Part shown: piece after piece, positions 10,696-22,708 of the stretch
Layout: each line of letters starts with the position of its first letter
Numbering within the stretch: position 1 is the first letter of the stretch
Notes under the pieces: generated by a model
The model's database searches: none
Told to the model about the DNA's origin: nothing
Seen by the model: only the letters and a program-made list of their open reading frames with translations
Program-made: the position numbers and the translations under genes
Assembly (NCBI GenBank): GCA_916700875.1
Contig: CAKAKS010000013.1
Location: 15,186,596 to 15,250,595 of the forward strand
Direction: 5' to 3'
Length of the DNA: 64,000 nucleotides
Origin: Sebastes aleutianus
Lineage: Eukaryota; Chordata; Actinopteri; Perciformes; Sebastidae

Positions 10696-11332
10696 TCTGG
10701 AAAAAATTAAGAGACCACTTCAAAATTATCAGTGTCTCTGGTTTTACTATTTATTGGTATGTGTTTGAGTAAAATTAAATTTTTTGTTATATTCTATAAA
10801 CTACTGACAACATTTCTCCCAAATTTCAAATCAAAATATTGTCATTTAGAGCATTTATTTGCAGAAAATGACAACTGGTCAAAATAACAAAAACAAATGC
10901 AGTGTTTTCAGATCTGGAATAATGCAAAGAAAACAAGTTCATATTCATTTTTAAACAACACAATACTAATGTTTTAACTTAGGAAGAGTTCAGAAATCAA
11001 TATTTGGTGGAATAACCTTGATTTACAATCACAGCTTTCATGCGTCTTGGCATGCTCTCCACCAGTCTTTCACATTGCTGTCCGGTGACTTTATGCCACT
11101 CCTGGCGCAAAAGTTCAAGCAGCTCGGCTTTGTTTGAGGGCTTGTGACCATCCATCGTCCTCTTGATCACATTCCAGAGGTTTTCAATGGGATTCAGGTC
11201 TGGAGATTGGGCTAGCCATGACAGGGTCCTGATCTGGGGTCCTTCATCCACACCTTCACTGACCTGGCTGTGTGGCATGGAGCATTGTCCTGCTGGAAAA
11301 AACACTCCTCAGAGTTAGGGAACATTGGTGCT
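10693..11332 (-). mobile_element. Truncated Tc1/mariner-like transposon with transposase remnant
   Basis: The left end matches a common fish Tc1-like terminus (TAGCTCTGGAAAAAATTAAG). On the minus strand, 11305-10997 reads a transposase C-terminus with the DDE-region block SWLAQSPDLNPIENLWNVI, followed by a typical tail (ELLRQEWHKV, LVESMPRRMKAV). Upstream of that block the frame is shifted relative to the expected catalytic Asp region. The element stops near 11332 at an A-rich run, so the N-terminal half and the second inverted terminus are missing. It is inactive. Confidence 0.88.
10997..11305 (-). pseudogene. Tc1-like transposase C-terminal fragment
   Basis: The roughly 100-codon open stretch carries the third catalytic Asp context of Tc1 DDE transposases (SPDLNPIENLW). 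It lacks the DNA-binding domain and the first two catalytic motifs and begins with a frame-shifted stretch, so it is a relic. Confidence 0.85.
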
Positions 11333-11379
11333 AAAAAAAAAGATAATATAATAAAAAAGATAAAAATACAATATGTATA

Positions 11380-11640
11380 TTGATGAGATGACAGTTTTGC
11401 CAGATTACAGTTTTGCCAGATTATTGCATAAAGTGTCCGTCAGATAATTACATAATTATTGCACAGCATCATATCATTATTGCACAGTGATCAGCATGTT
11501 TTTGCACATATCCGTAACAGTAGATTTACAGTATTTACATTGCAAAAGTGACACAAAAGTGATCAACGTGTTATTGCACATTTACATTGTGTTCAACTCA
11601 GACAGAGGAGACGTCAGAGTTCAGGAGGTTTAAGACAGTT
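11380..11640. repeat. Dispersed repeat fragment with TTATTGCACA-type phrases
   Basis: Repeated near-identical phrases (ATTATTGCA, AGTGATCA, TTATTGCACA) recur every 40-100 bp. They resemble the 3' region of a fish interspersed repeat. The class is uncertain. Confidence 0.35.
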
Positions 11641-11649
11641 GGGGGAAAA

Positions 11650-11667
11650 AAAAAATAATAATAATAA

Positions 11668-11705
<38 letters not shown>
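11650..11705. repeat. (ATT)n microsatellite
   Basis: Two short (AAT)n/(ATT)n blocks total about 17 units, next to an A-run. Confidence 0.85.
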
Positions 11706-11707
<2 letters not shown>

Positions 11708-11819
11708 ATTTATTGACACACAATTTTCTTTCAGCGTTAAATAAATAAGTAACTTTACTCTGAAACTGCAACACACTGTTAGATTGTTTACCATTGAGGG
11801 AGCTTTACTTTGAAAAGGC

Positions 11820-12234
11820 ACACCGGAAGATGCTAGCTTCATGGTGGCTAGCTTGCTAGCTCTCCCCGAGGCCGCCAGCCTCTCTCTCTCTCTGTCAGTT
11901 GTAGCCTCTCCTCCTCCTCCTCCTCCTCCTCCTCCTCTCTTCTCTGGGCGGTTCCAGTCTAGAGAGAGAGACGTTTAGGGAAGAAAGCCCACTAACAAAA
12001 CTATCAGCGCAGACACACAAACATGGCGCCTGCTGCCTCCGCCGACAACTTCACCTGAAAGTGTGTTGAAGAAGTGACCCGCAAAGTTTCACAGGACTAT
12101 CTCCAAGTGCCTTTTTGGTTTTGTTTTAACCTGTTTCGGTTTGCACAAACTAGAAACACGGAATATACCAAGCGGGTACAAACAGCAAGTTGCCTACATG
12201 TCAACATTGTGTCTCTCTGCAGTGTAAACAGCTG
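11820..12234 (+). promoter_or_regulatory. dennd4c: DENND4C promoter region and non-coding leader exon
   Basis: A TATA-less, CT-rich region contains (CT)n at 11879-11892 and (CTC)n at about 11910-11936. GCTAGC-type motifs lie at 11832-11860. It is followed by a transcribed-looking stretch that ends in a strong donor (CTG|GTAAGT) at 12234/12235. The first coding exon of DENND4C at 26772 begins with 12 untranslated bases after an acceptor, so an upstream leader exon is required. This is the best candidate. The transcription start was not resolved. Confidence 0.5.
12023..12058 (+). other. Possible upstream ORF in the DENND4C leader
   Basis: ATG at 12023 in a fair Kozak context (A at -3, G at +4) reads MAPAASADNFT and stops at 12056-12058. 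It ends upstream of the leader-exon donor. It could damp translation of DENND4C or be incidental. Confidence 0.35.
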
Positions 12235-12544
12235 GTAAGTCCTCGTGTTTCTTTAATATGGAGATAGCTGAGCTTAGCAGAGTTTGAAGTAGTAGTTTGG
12301 TGTTCGCTGTGTTACTTTAGCTGTACAGGTCTGATAAACACTGATCATACATGTTCCTGGTGTTGCCTCTCTACACTTTCCATCGTGTTGTTGTCCAACC
12401 GCGGAAAGAGAGACTGCACAGCGGCCACGTCTCACTGCTTGATCACAGGAGGACATTTCTGTTGTTATATCCGCGGTGTTGTGTCTATTTCCTGCATTAA
12501 AGTTGACCTAATTATGGGGTCGGATGCAACAGTTGGGAATATAA

Positions 12545-12602
12545 CACCCCTCCCTCTCTCTCTCCTTCTTCCTCTCTCCCTCCTCTTCCTCTCTCCTCCT
12601 TG
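12545..12602. repeat. CT-rich polypyrimidine simple repeat
   Basis: An almost pure C/T tract of about 55 bases made of CTCTCC-type words, in DENND4C intron 1. Confidence 0.75.
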
Positions 12603-12816
12603 ACGCCAGATAATCAGACTCTCCTGGAGCCTGTCTAACCTTGCAGGTGTCTACTCTTGAAGCACACTCACACATTGAATTTCCTGCTTGAAATCAAACA
12701 AAAAAGACTTTTTAGCAAGGGGAGTTTTGCAGATCAGAACTGTATCCAAAGACAAGGAACTGTGACTTGTCTTTTTGTGCATGTGGTTTTGCTTCCAACC
12801 AGGGACTTTCTCTCTG

Positions 12817-13302
12817 AATGTGCCATGTCTGCATTTAACCTTTATTTAACCAGGAGTAAAAAACTCATTGAGATTTAAAAATCTCTTTTCCAAGAGTGTC
12901 CTGGCAAGCAGCACAGTTACACGGTTGCAGACATAAAACAAACATAACAATTGAAAACAAAGACAAAGAGCAAAATTACAGAATCATAAGATATCAATAA
13001 AACATTCATCAACATTCGAAACAACTGCAGCCAGATGTGCCTTGTTTCCAAATCTCTTAGAAGCACTTTAAAGACATTCAGTGAGACCAGCTCTCCAAGT
13101 TTCAGGTCATTTTGTAGCTGATTCCAAGAAGAGGGAGCAGCATACTTGAACGCCCTTTATCCCAGTTCAGTACGGACTTTGGGGACAGTTAGTAGGATTA
13201 AGTCCTGGGAGCAAAGACGGTAACGTCCCGTACTTTTTTGAAGTATGTAGGTCCGTAGGTCAGATGGAAGCAGACCAAGAATAGCCTTATAAAGAAGAAC
13301 AC
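12817..13302. repeat. Dispersed repeat fragment in DENND4C intron 1
   Basis: It begins with CCTTTATTTAACCAGGA and has CTCATTGAGATTAAAAAT-like and TTTCCAAGAGTGTCCTGGC phrases, continuing to about 13302. I recognise this as a widely dispersed teleost repeat. Its class (probably a non-LTR derivative) is uncertain. No coding frame survives. Confidence 0.5.
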
Positions 13303-14149
13303 GCCATGTCTGCATTTGTGTGACCCTAAAACCCTTTAGGACGTAGAGCTGTGTCAGATGTTGGTTTTATGGATGTGTGTGTTGGGTGAGCACAAAATGC
13401 CATTGAATGCATTGCCAAGGTGCTCACATATCTATGCCTCAGCACTTGACTGTTTGCCAGCCAGCCAGCCAGCCAGCAGTCCTAACCCCTAAGGGCAGGA
13501 GAGTCCTCCCCAACACCAGCTTCCCATCACCGTTTCGGTGATTCATGGCATGCATGTGATGTTCCTGTTATGACAGCCGTGGCATAAGTCCCAGCGCAGC
13601 AGAGAATGGCACTTCCTCTTGCATTGTACTGATCGCATTCACGTTTTAATTTAGGTGTTTTGGAGATGTGTCAGATGTCAGAATAATCAAGGCGAGTAAA
13701 TTGTGGAACATTGCTGAAGCAGAATTGCATCAGCTCTTTGGCGTTGACACGTGGAAACGCAGCAGAAAAATCTTGACCTTGGCTTGGCCTGACAGCGGCT
13801 GGAAAAGGGGAGTGGAGCGAGTGTTGCCTCCTACTAGCTGCTACAGGCAGCGGCCAGGTACAAAGTAGGTCATGGCTTCACTGTGGCTTTGTGTGCATTG
13901 AACTTGAACTTTGTCACCGCTGCTGGTCGTCAAAAGGCTCCGTCAGGTGACCAAGGAAAGGAAGTAGATTGGCCAAGGGAGCAGGAAGAAGGGCTTGGTG
14001 GTTTACGAGTGTGAGAAAACTCAGTAATTCATTCTGTGGGACAGCGAGAGGAGAGGAGTGTTAACCAAGAGCAACAAGTGGGACTGTTGAAATGTCTGCT
14101 GTGACATATTAGTGCAGATCTTTTTAGTAAAGTCACTTTGATCTCTTAC
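13303..14149. other. DENND4C intron 1, unassigned
   Basis: Apart from a (CCAG)n run of five units near 13457-13476, nothing recognisable is seen. Confidence 0.4.
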
Positions 14150-15045
14150 TCTTCAAAAGATAATACAACTGCTTACATATCAGCCAACGCTAATTTCTCT
14201 CAATTTCTTTCACGACAACAGACACTTCCAGGTCAGGTTTATCAGCTACGCTTCCTTTAACTGACATTTCTTCTTTCTGGGTTTCAAGTTCCATTGAATC
14301 ATTAACTCTTTTCAGTACTTTCACTTATATACTTCGACTTTACTCAGCACTTGCGCTTATGATGACACTTCAACTTTATTTAGTGTTTAGGCTACATTTT
14401 GACTGACACTTCAAAACCCTTTTCACGATACAATATTATCACAATACTTAAGTCACAATACGATATTATTGCAATTTTAAACATTTTGCGATAAGCTGAG
14501 TATTGCGATGAGATATATTGCGATTTATTAGCTTTTTTTCAAATGCAAATTATGCTGTTTGTCAACATGTTTTATCTAATAAGATTTCACTCTGTTCATC
14601 TCAGAGTTTTCGATCACAAATCTTGAGGTCAGAGGTCAACTCAGCACTTACGCTTACAATGACATTTCAACTTTATTTAGTGTTTAGGCTACATTTTGAC
14701 TGACACTTCAAACCCTAAGTGGGTAAAGGCAAATAATAGAACAGTCTAGTAAGTTTTGAAAATGACATGACTTTACTGTAATGCAGCCTTTTAAAACCAG
14801 GAAAACACAACTTATGCCATATTACTATATCCACAATCTAAGACGCTTATATCACGATATCAATTTAATATCAATATATTGCCCAGCCCCAACTGACAAC
14901 GTCTTTCGGGTTACTGAATTTCTCTAAGAATTTCCACTTCAACTGACACTTCCTGGTTAATTCATCACCTCCACTTTAACATTTCAACTCCTTTCAAAGC
15001 TTGAAGTTCAACTCAATCAACTTCTTCAGCACTTCAACTATCTCT
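14150..15045. repeat. CACTTCA-rich decayed tandem region with a long direct repeat
   Basis: The words CACTTCAAC, GACACTTC and CACTTTA recur about every 15-40 bp. A 75-bp segment at 14344-14418 is repeated almost exactly at 14640-14716 in direct orientation. It flanks 220 bp of different sequence. See findings. Confidence 0.55.
14419..14890. mobile_element. Interspersed element with GATAT/TATTG motifs
   Basis: The sequence has many GCGATA, CGATATT and ATATTG words and ends in ATATTGCCCAGCCCC. Read in reverse that is the familiar fish repeat start GGGGCTGGGCAATAT. It is split by the direct-repeat copy at 14640-14716. It is non-coding and its class is uncertain. Confidence 0.45.
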
Positions 15046-15059
15046 AGTCTTTTCTAGTT

Positions 15060-17535
15060 AGTAATTATCAATTATTAAGTAATTATATTAATTAAGTAAT
15101 TATATTAATTATTAATTACTTGTGCAAAGGAAGTTTTCCTCCATAAAAAGGTCTGAAGTCATCTTCAGCAGCATCCCCAGAGCTACTATAGGGAGTCATT
15201 TCCTGACTCAAGTACACTTCAGCAACCCAGATCATCCTTCTCACTATTGCTATTGCTGTAACAAATGTGTTTCTACTTCATCAGCCAGAAGCAACTGCAG
15301 ATTTGACACCAACACTACTGACAATGCAAGCTCTTGGCTTGCTGAGCCATTACCTGAAACACTTCAGTGCATTTTGTTAAGCTGCCTGTTTTGCACGTCT
15401 TAAGACATATTAACTCCAGATAATTGTTTCTAGCCAAAGAGCAAGGATCTTGTAAGCCAGCCAAAAACCCTCTCAGGTAACCTATTTCCTTCCTCTGACC
15501 CTTGTACTTTGGTGTGTTGTGCCAGTTGAGTCTTCTTTCAATAGGCCTGGCTCTGAGCTGTTCTAGGCCCAGCTAGTTAGTAAGGGCAATGAGTTTGCCC
15601 TCTCTCCCTTCTCCTTAGAGTGGAAAGAATGCTCTCTGTCCGCCGGGCTGTCACGCTCCGGGAGGGAGGCAGTCTTGTGACGTTTTCTGCTGCTGATCCC
15701 AGCCTCACCGCTCTGACTGAGCTGCCTCTCATCGTCTAACTAACCTACCCAGGTTGTTTTTTAGTTGTCGTATTTTACAGCAAACTTTAAATAATTTGAC
15801 TAGATTTAAAATCGTTGCCACTGTCCTTTTGTAACCCTCTTGTCATGTTATGGGAAGCATGACCTACCTGCTGCCGTTGGCTGCGCAGGCAACAGTTGTT
15901 TTTGACACAGTTCAGCTAAAGTGTGTCACTTTCTCTTGAAAGCACACCTGCTTCTTAAATCACGTGGCCAGCTCTTTGTAGAGCGTAACTTCAAACCCAC
16001 AGTGAAAGAAAAAGTGGAAATTTTCAGGTTCAGTTATTACGCAGTCACTGATTGCCTCCGGCTGCTTTGATGTTAGCTTGACAAAACATTAAAAAAGGAT
16101 CCAGTACCGTTGGATTGCCGTTGGACAAAGAGGTACAGATATAACATTCTAAAAGGGGAACAGACAGTTAGATAGTGTGATCGGCTTTAGTGGATGTTTG
16201 TTATAGTGCTGAAACAGTTGGTAAGGCAGTCAATGAAGGACAGTTTTATGTATCAAGTAAAAATACCAAACATCTGCTGGTTACAGCGTCTTAAATGTGA
16301 TAAAAATAATTACATTGACTACTTAGTGTTCTGTTTTGACTGGTATATTTACTAAGCAATTTTAACTCATCTTTTGGCCTTGTAAATGGGCAGTTGTCTT
16401 TATTTTCATTGAAAATGTCTATATTCATTGATTAAAAATGAGTAGCAGCCGTTGTATATTATTCCTTTTTTTTATGTGAACGTGTTTTGTTTAGTAAAAT
16501 TACACCTTCAGGACAGAATTTCAGTAACATGACAGATATATTATGTTCAATTCAAGCAGAACAGTCTATGCCCAAAGGAACAAAACGAAATGGAAAAAAA
16601 ACAACCTATTTTCTGTTATCTGTGTGATTTGGCAGTGGGATACCTATTCTGAGAAGCCTGTTGACGGCTGTCGTCGGTCCCTCAATGAAATTGGATTTTA
16701 CGTATTGCCTCTGTATAAAAAAAAAGAAACAGCTGTCAGGGTTAAACAAACACAAATGAGGAACAGAGTTCACCGTCGGCCCTTTTGCTTTGTGCCGGCC
16801 GTGCAGAGCTAGAGGGAGGTTGTGTTAGCATATGGATATGATAATGCCAGGCTATCACACAAGCTTATCTGGAGCCAAAAAGCAGATAGACTACACCTCT
16901 CGCACACTCTGAACAGCAAATATTGAACAGTTAAATATATTCCCTGCCTCTATCAGGTGCACTTGAGCATATTTTTGTCTGCATTTTCACTTATTTCCTG
17001 TATCGTAAACTGATGTGACTGTTAGTGTCATCACAGCACACTGTTAAGATTAAGCAGGGTGAGGCATTTACAGACCAGTTTAACAGCCAACTATGTGCAC
17101 ACACTCTGTAGCTCTGCACCATATGAATTCAATCAGACAGCAAGTCAACTGGCTTCAATTTGAGCTCATCTCCCCTCAAACTCACGCTTCACCTCAGAAA
17201 AAATACAGAATGCGTGGGTTTATTTCTGCGGTCATTGTAAAAAGGAGGTTTCGTCACCTCATTGGCACCTTACGCGCGGCCTGGCCTTCACCACCTACAG
17301 CCCGCTGTGATGACAGGTGGCAGGGAGGGCCACTTTGCTCTTCAGATCCTCCAAAGCCCAGAGCTACAGAGTGGCACTTGAGGCAGACAGAAGCTGACAC
17401 ACCGTGGCTCAGCGGCTGCCACTGAAGCTGAGAGGGTAATAATGTGTTGGAGGCTACTACAGCTGAAATAAAAATGTCCTTTTCCTTTGCAGATTTTTTG
17501 TGCAAGTTGGCATAGCTGAGCTTTCAGAAATAATT
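15060..17535. other. DENND4C intron 1, unassigned
   Basis: There is a short AT-rich direct repeat at about 15063-15118 (AAGTAATTATATTAATT twice). The rest holds no exon, RNA or element that I recognise. Confidence 0.4.
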
Positions 17536-17539
17536 TTAA

Positions 17540-18332
17540 AGGGATAGTTCGGGTGTTTTGGAGTGGGGTTGTATGAGGTGCTTATCCATAGTCAGTGTAT
17601 TACCTACAGTAGATGATGGACGGCACGCCCCCAGTTTTGAGAAGCAGACAGGAGTTACCGCACCAGAGCAAAGCAATGTACTGCTGTGGACAGGGCCGGC
17701 AGCAAAATGTTTTTCAGCCACCTAAAAGAAAGGCTCACCTGAAATATATATTCAGAGTGCTTTCGTTGGTTTACCTTGCCGTCAGACATCCCTTTCCGAC
17801 AGGGAAATGATGCCGTTGTATCTATCTATGCTCTCACCAAAACCACCAGACTCCATTGAAATAAGCAGTAATTTTACCTGGCAGAACACGGGGGTGGCTG
17901 GTCTCCTCGATCGGTTAGTTTGTTTGTGCTATTGTGTGACTTTGGTGAATCCAAACTAACCAAAGTCACACAATAATCTTGTTTTCTGCCAGGTAAAATT
18001 CCAGTTTTTTTCAATGTAGTCTGGTTGCTTTGGCGAGACCATAGATAACGGCCTCAGTTCCCCGTCGGAAACATTTACTGACTGCATAGCTGTCTCACGG
18101 CAAGGTAAACCTGTGAAAATATTCTATATATACTGTACACTTTAACTGATATTGATTTTGTTAGGTGAGCCTTTCTTTTAGGTGGCAGCAGTACATAGCT
18201 TTGGTTCTGTGTAGTAACTCCTGTCTGCTTCTCCCAGCTAAGGGCGTGCTGACCGTCATCTACTGTAGGTAATACACTGACTATGGATAAGTACCTCGCA
18301 CAACCCTTCTTCATAACACCCGAACTATTCCT
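17540..18332. mobile_element. TTAA-flanked foldback transposon, 793 bp
   Basis: Target-site duplications TTAA are at 17536-17539 and 18333-18336. Termini are AGGGATAGTTCGGGTG and its near-perfect complement. Inverted homology continues deep inward: TGCTTATCCATAGTCAGTGT on the left pairs with the matching stretch at about 18275-18300. A second internal palindrome around 17925-17975 (GTGTGACTTTGGT...ACCAAAGTCACAC) forms the tip. There is no transposase. TTAA targets point to a piggyBac- or Kolobok-type non-autonomous element. Confidence 0.85.
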
Positions 18333-18336
18333 TTAA

Positions 18337-19190
18337 GTGCACTTCAGTAGCCCTGTGGCATGCAGATGAATAAGTAACACTTGCACAGAAGCTCACATAC
18401 ATGTACACTGTTGTCACAATAGAGGGGTTGGTATGAAGCATCAGCCTGTCCTGCTATTTATAACCAAGGATCGGCCCCGCTCCCCAGTATAATTACTGCA
18501 TTCTGTAGAAACTCAGTAACCAATGCGTTTTATTCTCATTTGCAGTGTCCAAGGTTCAGTACTTGACAATTGTGTGTGTCACGCTCAGCTGGTGTTTCAG
18601 TCAAGCTGTGAGTGGATCTGCATGGCGGCACTCCTGCTGCAATAACTGAGACAGACACAGCACTGTCTGTTGTCCAGCATTACACACACACAAACACTCA
18701 GACATGCGCACACACGCAGGCAGGCTCTTTCACCCCTGGGGAACAAGCCTCCAGGCTCTTTTGTGTGAAAGGGATGAGATCATTGTGGGACCGACCATGG
18801 GGGGATGGAGTAAGGGGGTTCCACTCTGTGGACTTAAATAGAGAAATGTCTGTTGCTATGTTTATCTCTGTTTCTGTTGCTTCATCTTTTTTTGAACTTG
18901 GTACCTTCGAACTGAAGGGGCTGGCCAGGTGAATGCCGTTAACACCAGCCAGTGAACAAACATCAGGTTTGGCACACACACGTGTAGCGTAGGACCTTCC
19001 CAGTTTTCTTTATGGCAGTCGAAGGAGTTTTCCTCTGCCCTCGGGGGCTGTTGGGCTGCATAGCCAACCTTTGGCGTGTTTGCAAGCAAGTTAAGACCAG
19101 TGCCACCGTCAAAGAACAGGACTTTCCAGTGCAGGGAAATCACGGGCCTCGGGGAATGATCTACTCAGGATTTTACAACTAAAGGCCTTT
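18337..19190. other. DENND4C intron 1, unassigned
   Basis: Only a short CA-rich stretch at 18685-18720 is notable. I do not recognise an exon or element. Confidence 0.4.
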
Positions 19191-19194
19191 TAGG

Positions 19195-19690
19195 CCATTA
19201 CACACCGGGGGCGTGATGAATAAACGACACGAAAAGCATAAACGGTTCATACCAGCAGTGATGCAAATTTACAACAGTTGCAACACTTTTTCAATAAAAG
19301 GTAGAGGACAGACTACCAGGATCCTTTTGACCCAGAGCAGCGTCTGGCAGTCTGTCTGAGCTAAATTGTTGTATAGCCTAAACTACTGTAAACTATTTTA
19401 GTTTTCTTTTAGTGAAATACTCTGAGTGAATTTGCCTTTGGTAAACAGTTACGCAGTGTATATGTCTAGGGCTTTTATTGTGAAAAGTAAGAACTTGAGG
19501 AGTGGAGCTTGTATGCGCTTTCTTTGTCAAGGTTGAAAGGAGTAATAAAGTTTGCAGTCTTGGCCCCTGCCTGCACCAATCTATTCAGACCTTTTACTGA
19601 AAAAGTGTTGCAACTGTCGCAAATTCGCATCGCTGCCGGTATGAAATATTGGCAGGCTAGTATTTCGCATTTTCCCGAGTGATCACAGCT
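19195..19690. mobile_element. Foldback element with 57-bp inverted arms
   Basis: The left arm 19246-19302 and the right arm 19589-19645 are inverted copies differing at only a handful of positions; both contain CAGTTGCAACACTTTTTCA or its complement. Weaker inverted similarity extends outward on both sides. No coding capacity. The family is not recognised. Confidence 0.65.
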
Positions 19691-20720
19691 CAAGCATAGA
19701 ATACCCGTAATCCCACAGATTTGCCTCAGATGATAAGATGTTTCTCGTGTTACTTTCTCAGTTGGCTAATCTTACATGTTAATATATTCCTCTGTACTAC
19801 TCGTTACTGATTCAAACAAGAATAGGCTATTGTACTGGAGGCAGTGATTCATTTCATCTCCTTGTATTCAATTACACCTGCCAAACTTGTGTTGTCTTAT
19901 CTTAAAAACTCTGGATAGGTCTCCCTCCCCTGCATGCCTCTCTGAATGATCCCAGAGCAGCTCAAAAGATAATATTACAAACAAGTATTTGTACATTTCT
20001 TTCCCACAACTGGCAAAAATGGTCACTAAATAATCACTAAATGAACTGAATATTTTTTCATTTACAAAATAATTATTGCTAGTCGCCCAAAATGAATGTC
20101 AGCTTGACTGGATCTGAAGTCCTGCAGGGATATTGTCAGATATTAGAAATCAAGACGCAAACATGGATTATTAGGCAGTGAGATCATGTTGTGAATGGCT
20201 TCATTTATTTGTCCGAACGATTTAAGTTCAATGTTTTTTTCCGATGGGTGATTTTTAAGACCACCGTTCAAGTAATTTGTAATGAATGTTAGCCAGTTGG
20301 AGCATCTGTGGTGCTCTAAACATGGTAGGACATTGAGACCAGACCAGAGAATGTATTCAAAAAAGTGAGGAGAGGTCTCTTCACATCAGTGAAGCCTGAA
20401 TGGCAAAACCTGTTCTGCATTGTGGACTTGTTTTTGCTTGCCTTTCACTTTCTTTATTCACAGGCTTATGTTATGGCTCCTAGTCATGACATATGTTGTT
20501 ATTTTCAGAGTAAGTTAGGATTACAAGATTTCTGGACATTTATCCGCAATGGACATCAACAATACTGTTTATCACTGGAAAGAGGAAGTCACACTGATTC
20601 CAAGAATGTGTATGCAACGTCCTTTGTGTTTTGTATTTGACTGAGTTATCACTACGAGAAGAGGGTGTGTGAATTTTGGAGCAAAGTGCATCAAAGAGAA
20701 TATTCCTACTAAGCCAGTTT
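19691..20720. other. DENND4C intron 1, unassigned
   Basis: No recognisable feature. The open stretch at 20365-20640 shows no family resemblance and no splice context. Confidence 0.4.
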
Positions 20721-20722
20721 AC

Positions 20723-21060
20723 AGTTTACATGACTAATGAAAGGGAATAATTTGTGAGCTATTGTTTTGGGCGTGCATCTCAAACTGTGCAAACTGTCAG
20801 CTAGTTGGTTTTCTGTACAACGCACAGAGTTGGCTGTAAGCAGGCAAGAGACCGTAAAAAACCCCAATTGAGACGCATATTCCGAATGCGCTGTATACAT
20901 GTCCAAAGATTGCTCCTAAAACCAGAATAATATTGGCATATCCCACGTCTTTATCGGAGAATGCTCCTTTCAGAATAAGAATAATGTATATGCTGCTTAC
21001 ATGACCCGTATCAAATTGGGAATATTGTCATATTCAGAGTAATAGTGCATGTAAACACAG
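20723..21060. mobile_element. Possible MITE with TTTACATG-type inverted ends
   Basis: The left side has GTTTACATGACTAATGAA. The right side, read in reverse, has TGTGTTTACATGCACTATT. Inner sequence has repeated ATTCTGA/AATATTG-like words in both orientations. The match is imperfect and the boundaries are approximate. Confidence 0.4.
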
Positions 21061-22704
21061 TCATTTCATTCAAAGAGTTAATTGGTTTGAGCCAGAAGTG
21101 GGTACTGTGGATAAAATCCTCCATTAATATCATGAAAAATCTATATTTTACAGTTATAGGTCAAGTTGTTATTACATTGATGTAAAAATTAAATAAAAAT
21201 CCAGTACAGCATAACCATTAGATAGTCCTGCTCATTATGTGCCACACCTTGCTTGAGCTAATTCTAGTGATGAATAAAAAGTGTATACAGTATCTACTGT
21301 GGGCATTATACATAAAAAATGAAAGTGTACTAGAGACTCACTACACATTTAGGCCTAAGCTTTAAGAATCCATACTACAAGGCAGTCAGAAACCACTTTC
21401 AGAGTAACCGGTCCGTACGTTGTTCTCTAAAGTTTCATAGCATTTTGCCTTGGTTCGTTGTGACCCCATTCCCTGAGTGCAACCCGGACAAAGAGCATGA
21501 CACTCGATCATCGGGGCTCAGGAGTAACAGAGGAACAGGTTTTCACGTGGGAAGGGAGGGGCAGAGCACAACCTGGAGAGGCTCGAGTTACAACACAAGG
21601 CTTAATACAGTGGAAATTCAACGCACCAGTTCGTCCGCCCGTTTGACTCAGCAGTCATTTTACCATTTGACCCGAGATGCTTCACAATTTATGCCTCGAG
21701 GTTTAAAAGTTCTCCTGAATGTTTTCCACCCTGCATGCATGCTGTCACAAGTGCAGAACAAGAAGGGCGGAAAATCCTTAATGCTATGTTCGCTCCTGTT
21801 TACAATAGCTTTAAAGCTTTTAGTCTAATCCACTGTCAACACTGCCGCCGTTTATGTCCACTACCATGTTTTATTTGCTCGCCAGACATAATAAGTGCAC
21901 AATAAAACAAGCATTCGCTGCCGTTTTATGTCTAAAACTGAGACTTCCGCCGTCCTTTGAGGCTGACGGCAGACTACAGAGTACATGTCAGCTATACTAA
22001 ATGTACCCTTGAAAGACTCGGAGATCAATTTCCTCAGCTAGAGTAACACTAGGCGCAGCTCAGGGTCGCGCAGCCTGGCATTGTTGGGGCTCGGTTGCCA
22101 TGGCAGCGTCAGTGTTTGTCTATCATGGGCTGTCACAAAGAGATATTTGTATGGTTGTGGTGGAGGCCGAGGGGGCCGTCGCAAAGGGTTCCAACCTTAA
22201 GAGAGTTAGCGCACCTACCATCAGGGGCTGGTTGGCAACATGGTGGTAATTTGTGACAATGTTGTGTTTAATGTCCTCCGTAAATTGCATGTTGATTCAC
22301 CGGCATGGTGAACATTCATAGGGCGCCATTCAGGACCAAAGAGAACTGCTGCTTGCCCAGGATAGTGTTTGTTTTTCTCTTTTATTTCGGTTAACATTGC
22401 TTTGTTCCCTGCTGTGACCCTTTTGTGGTGATCTGTGCCCATATTGTCGGGAAGCTGTATGACTCACAGAATTGATGTTTTTATACCAACATGACCATTT
22501 CAGAGCACATGAATGGTAGAGGCTGCTTTTTGTGACAAAGGTTAAAATGTGCATGTTACACAGCAGAACATAATCTTGCAAAACAGAGTTGTTAAAATGT
22601 AAATGGAGACACTGCACCCACATCCAATCCTTTCCTGCTGACGTGTGACCTGCTAATACAGGAGAATCAGGCTTAGAATTAGCCTTGTTAGCCCGAAGAG
22701 TCAT
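21061..22704. other. DENND4C intron 1, unassigned
   Basis: No exon, RNA or element is recognised. The 127-codon open stretch near 21445-21828 has no family resemblance. Confidence 0.4.
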
Positions 22705-22708
22705 TTAA

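Noticed and set aside
12842..13302. Decayed coding gene in intron 1
   Set aside because: The text matches a dispersed repeat phrase and no frame of useful length survives.
21445..21828. A 127-codon plus-strand frame in DENND4C intron 1 as a hidden exon
   Set aside because: No acceptor or donor fits the DENND4C phases, and the text shows no domain.
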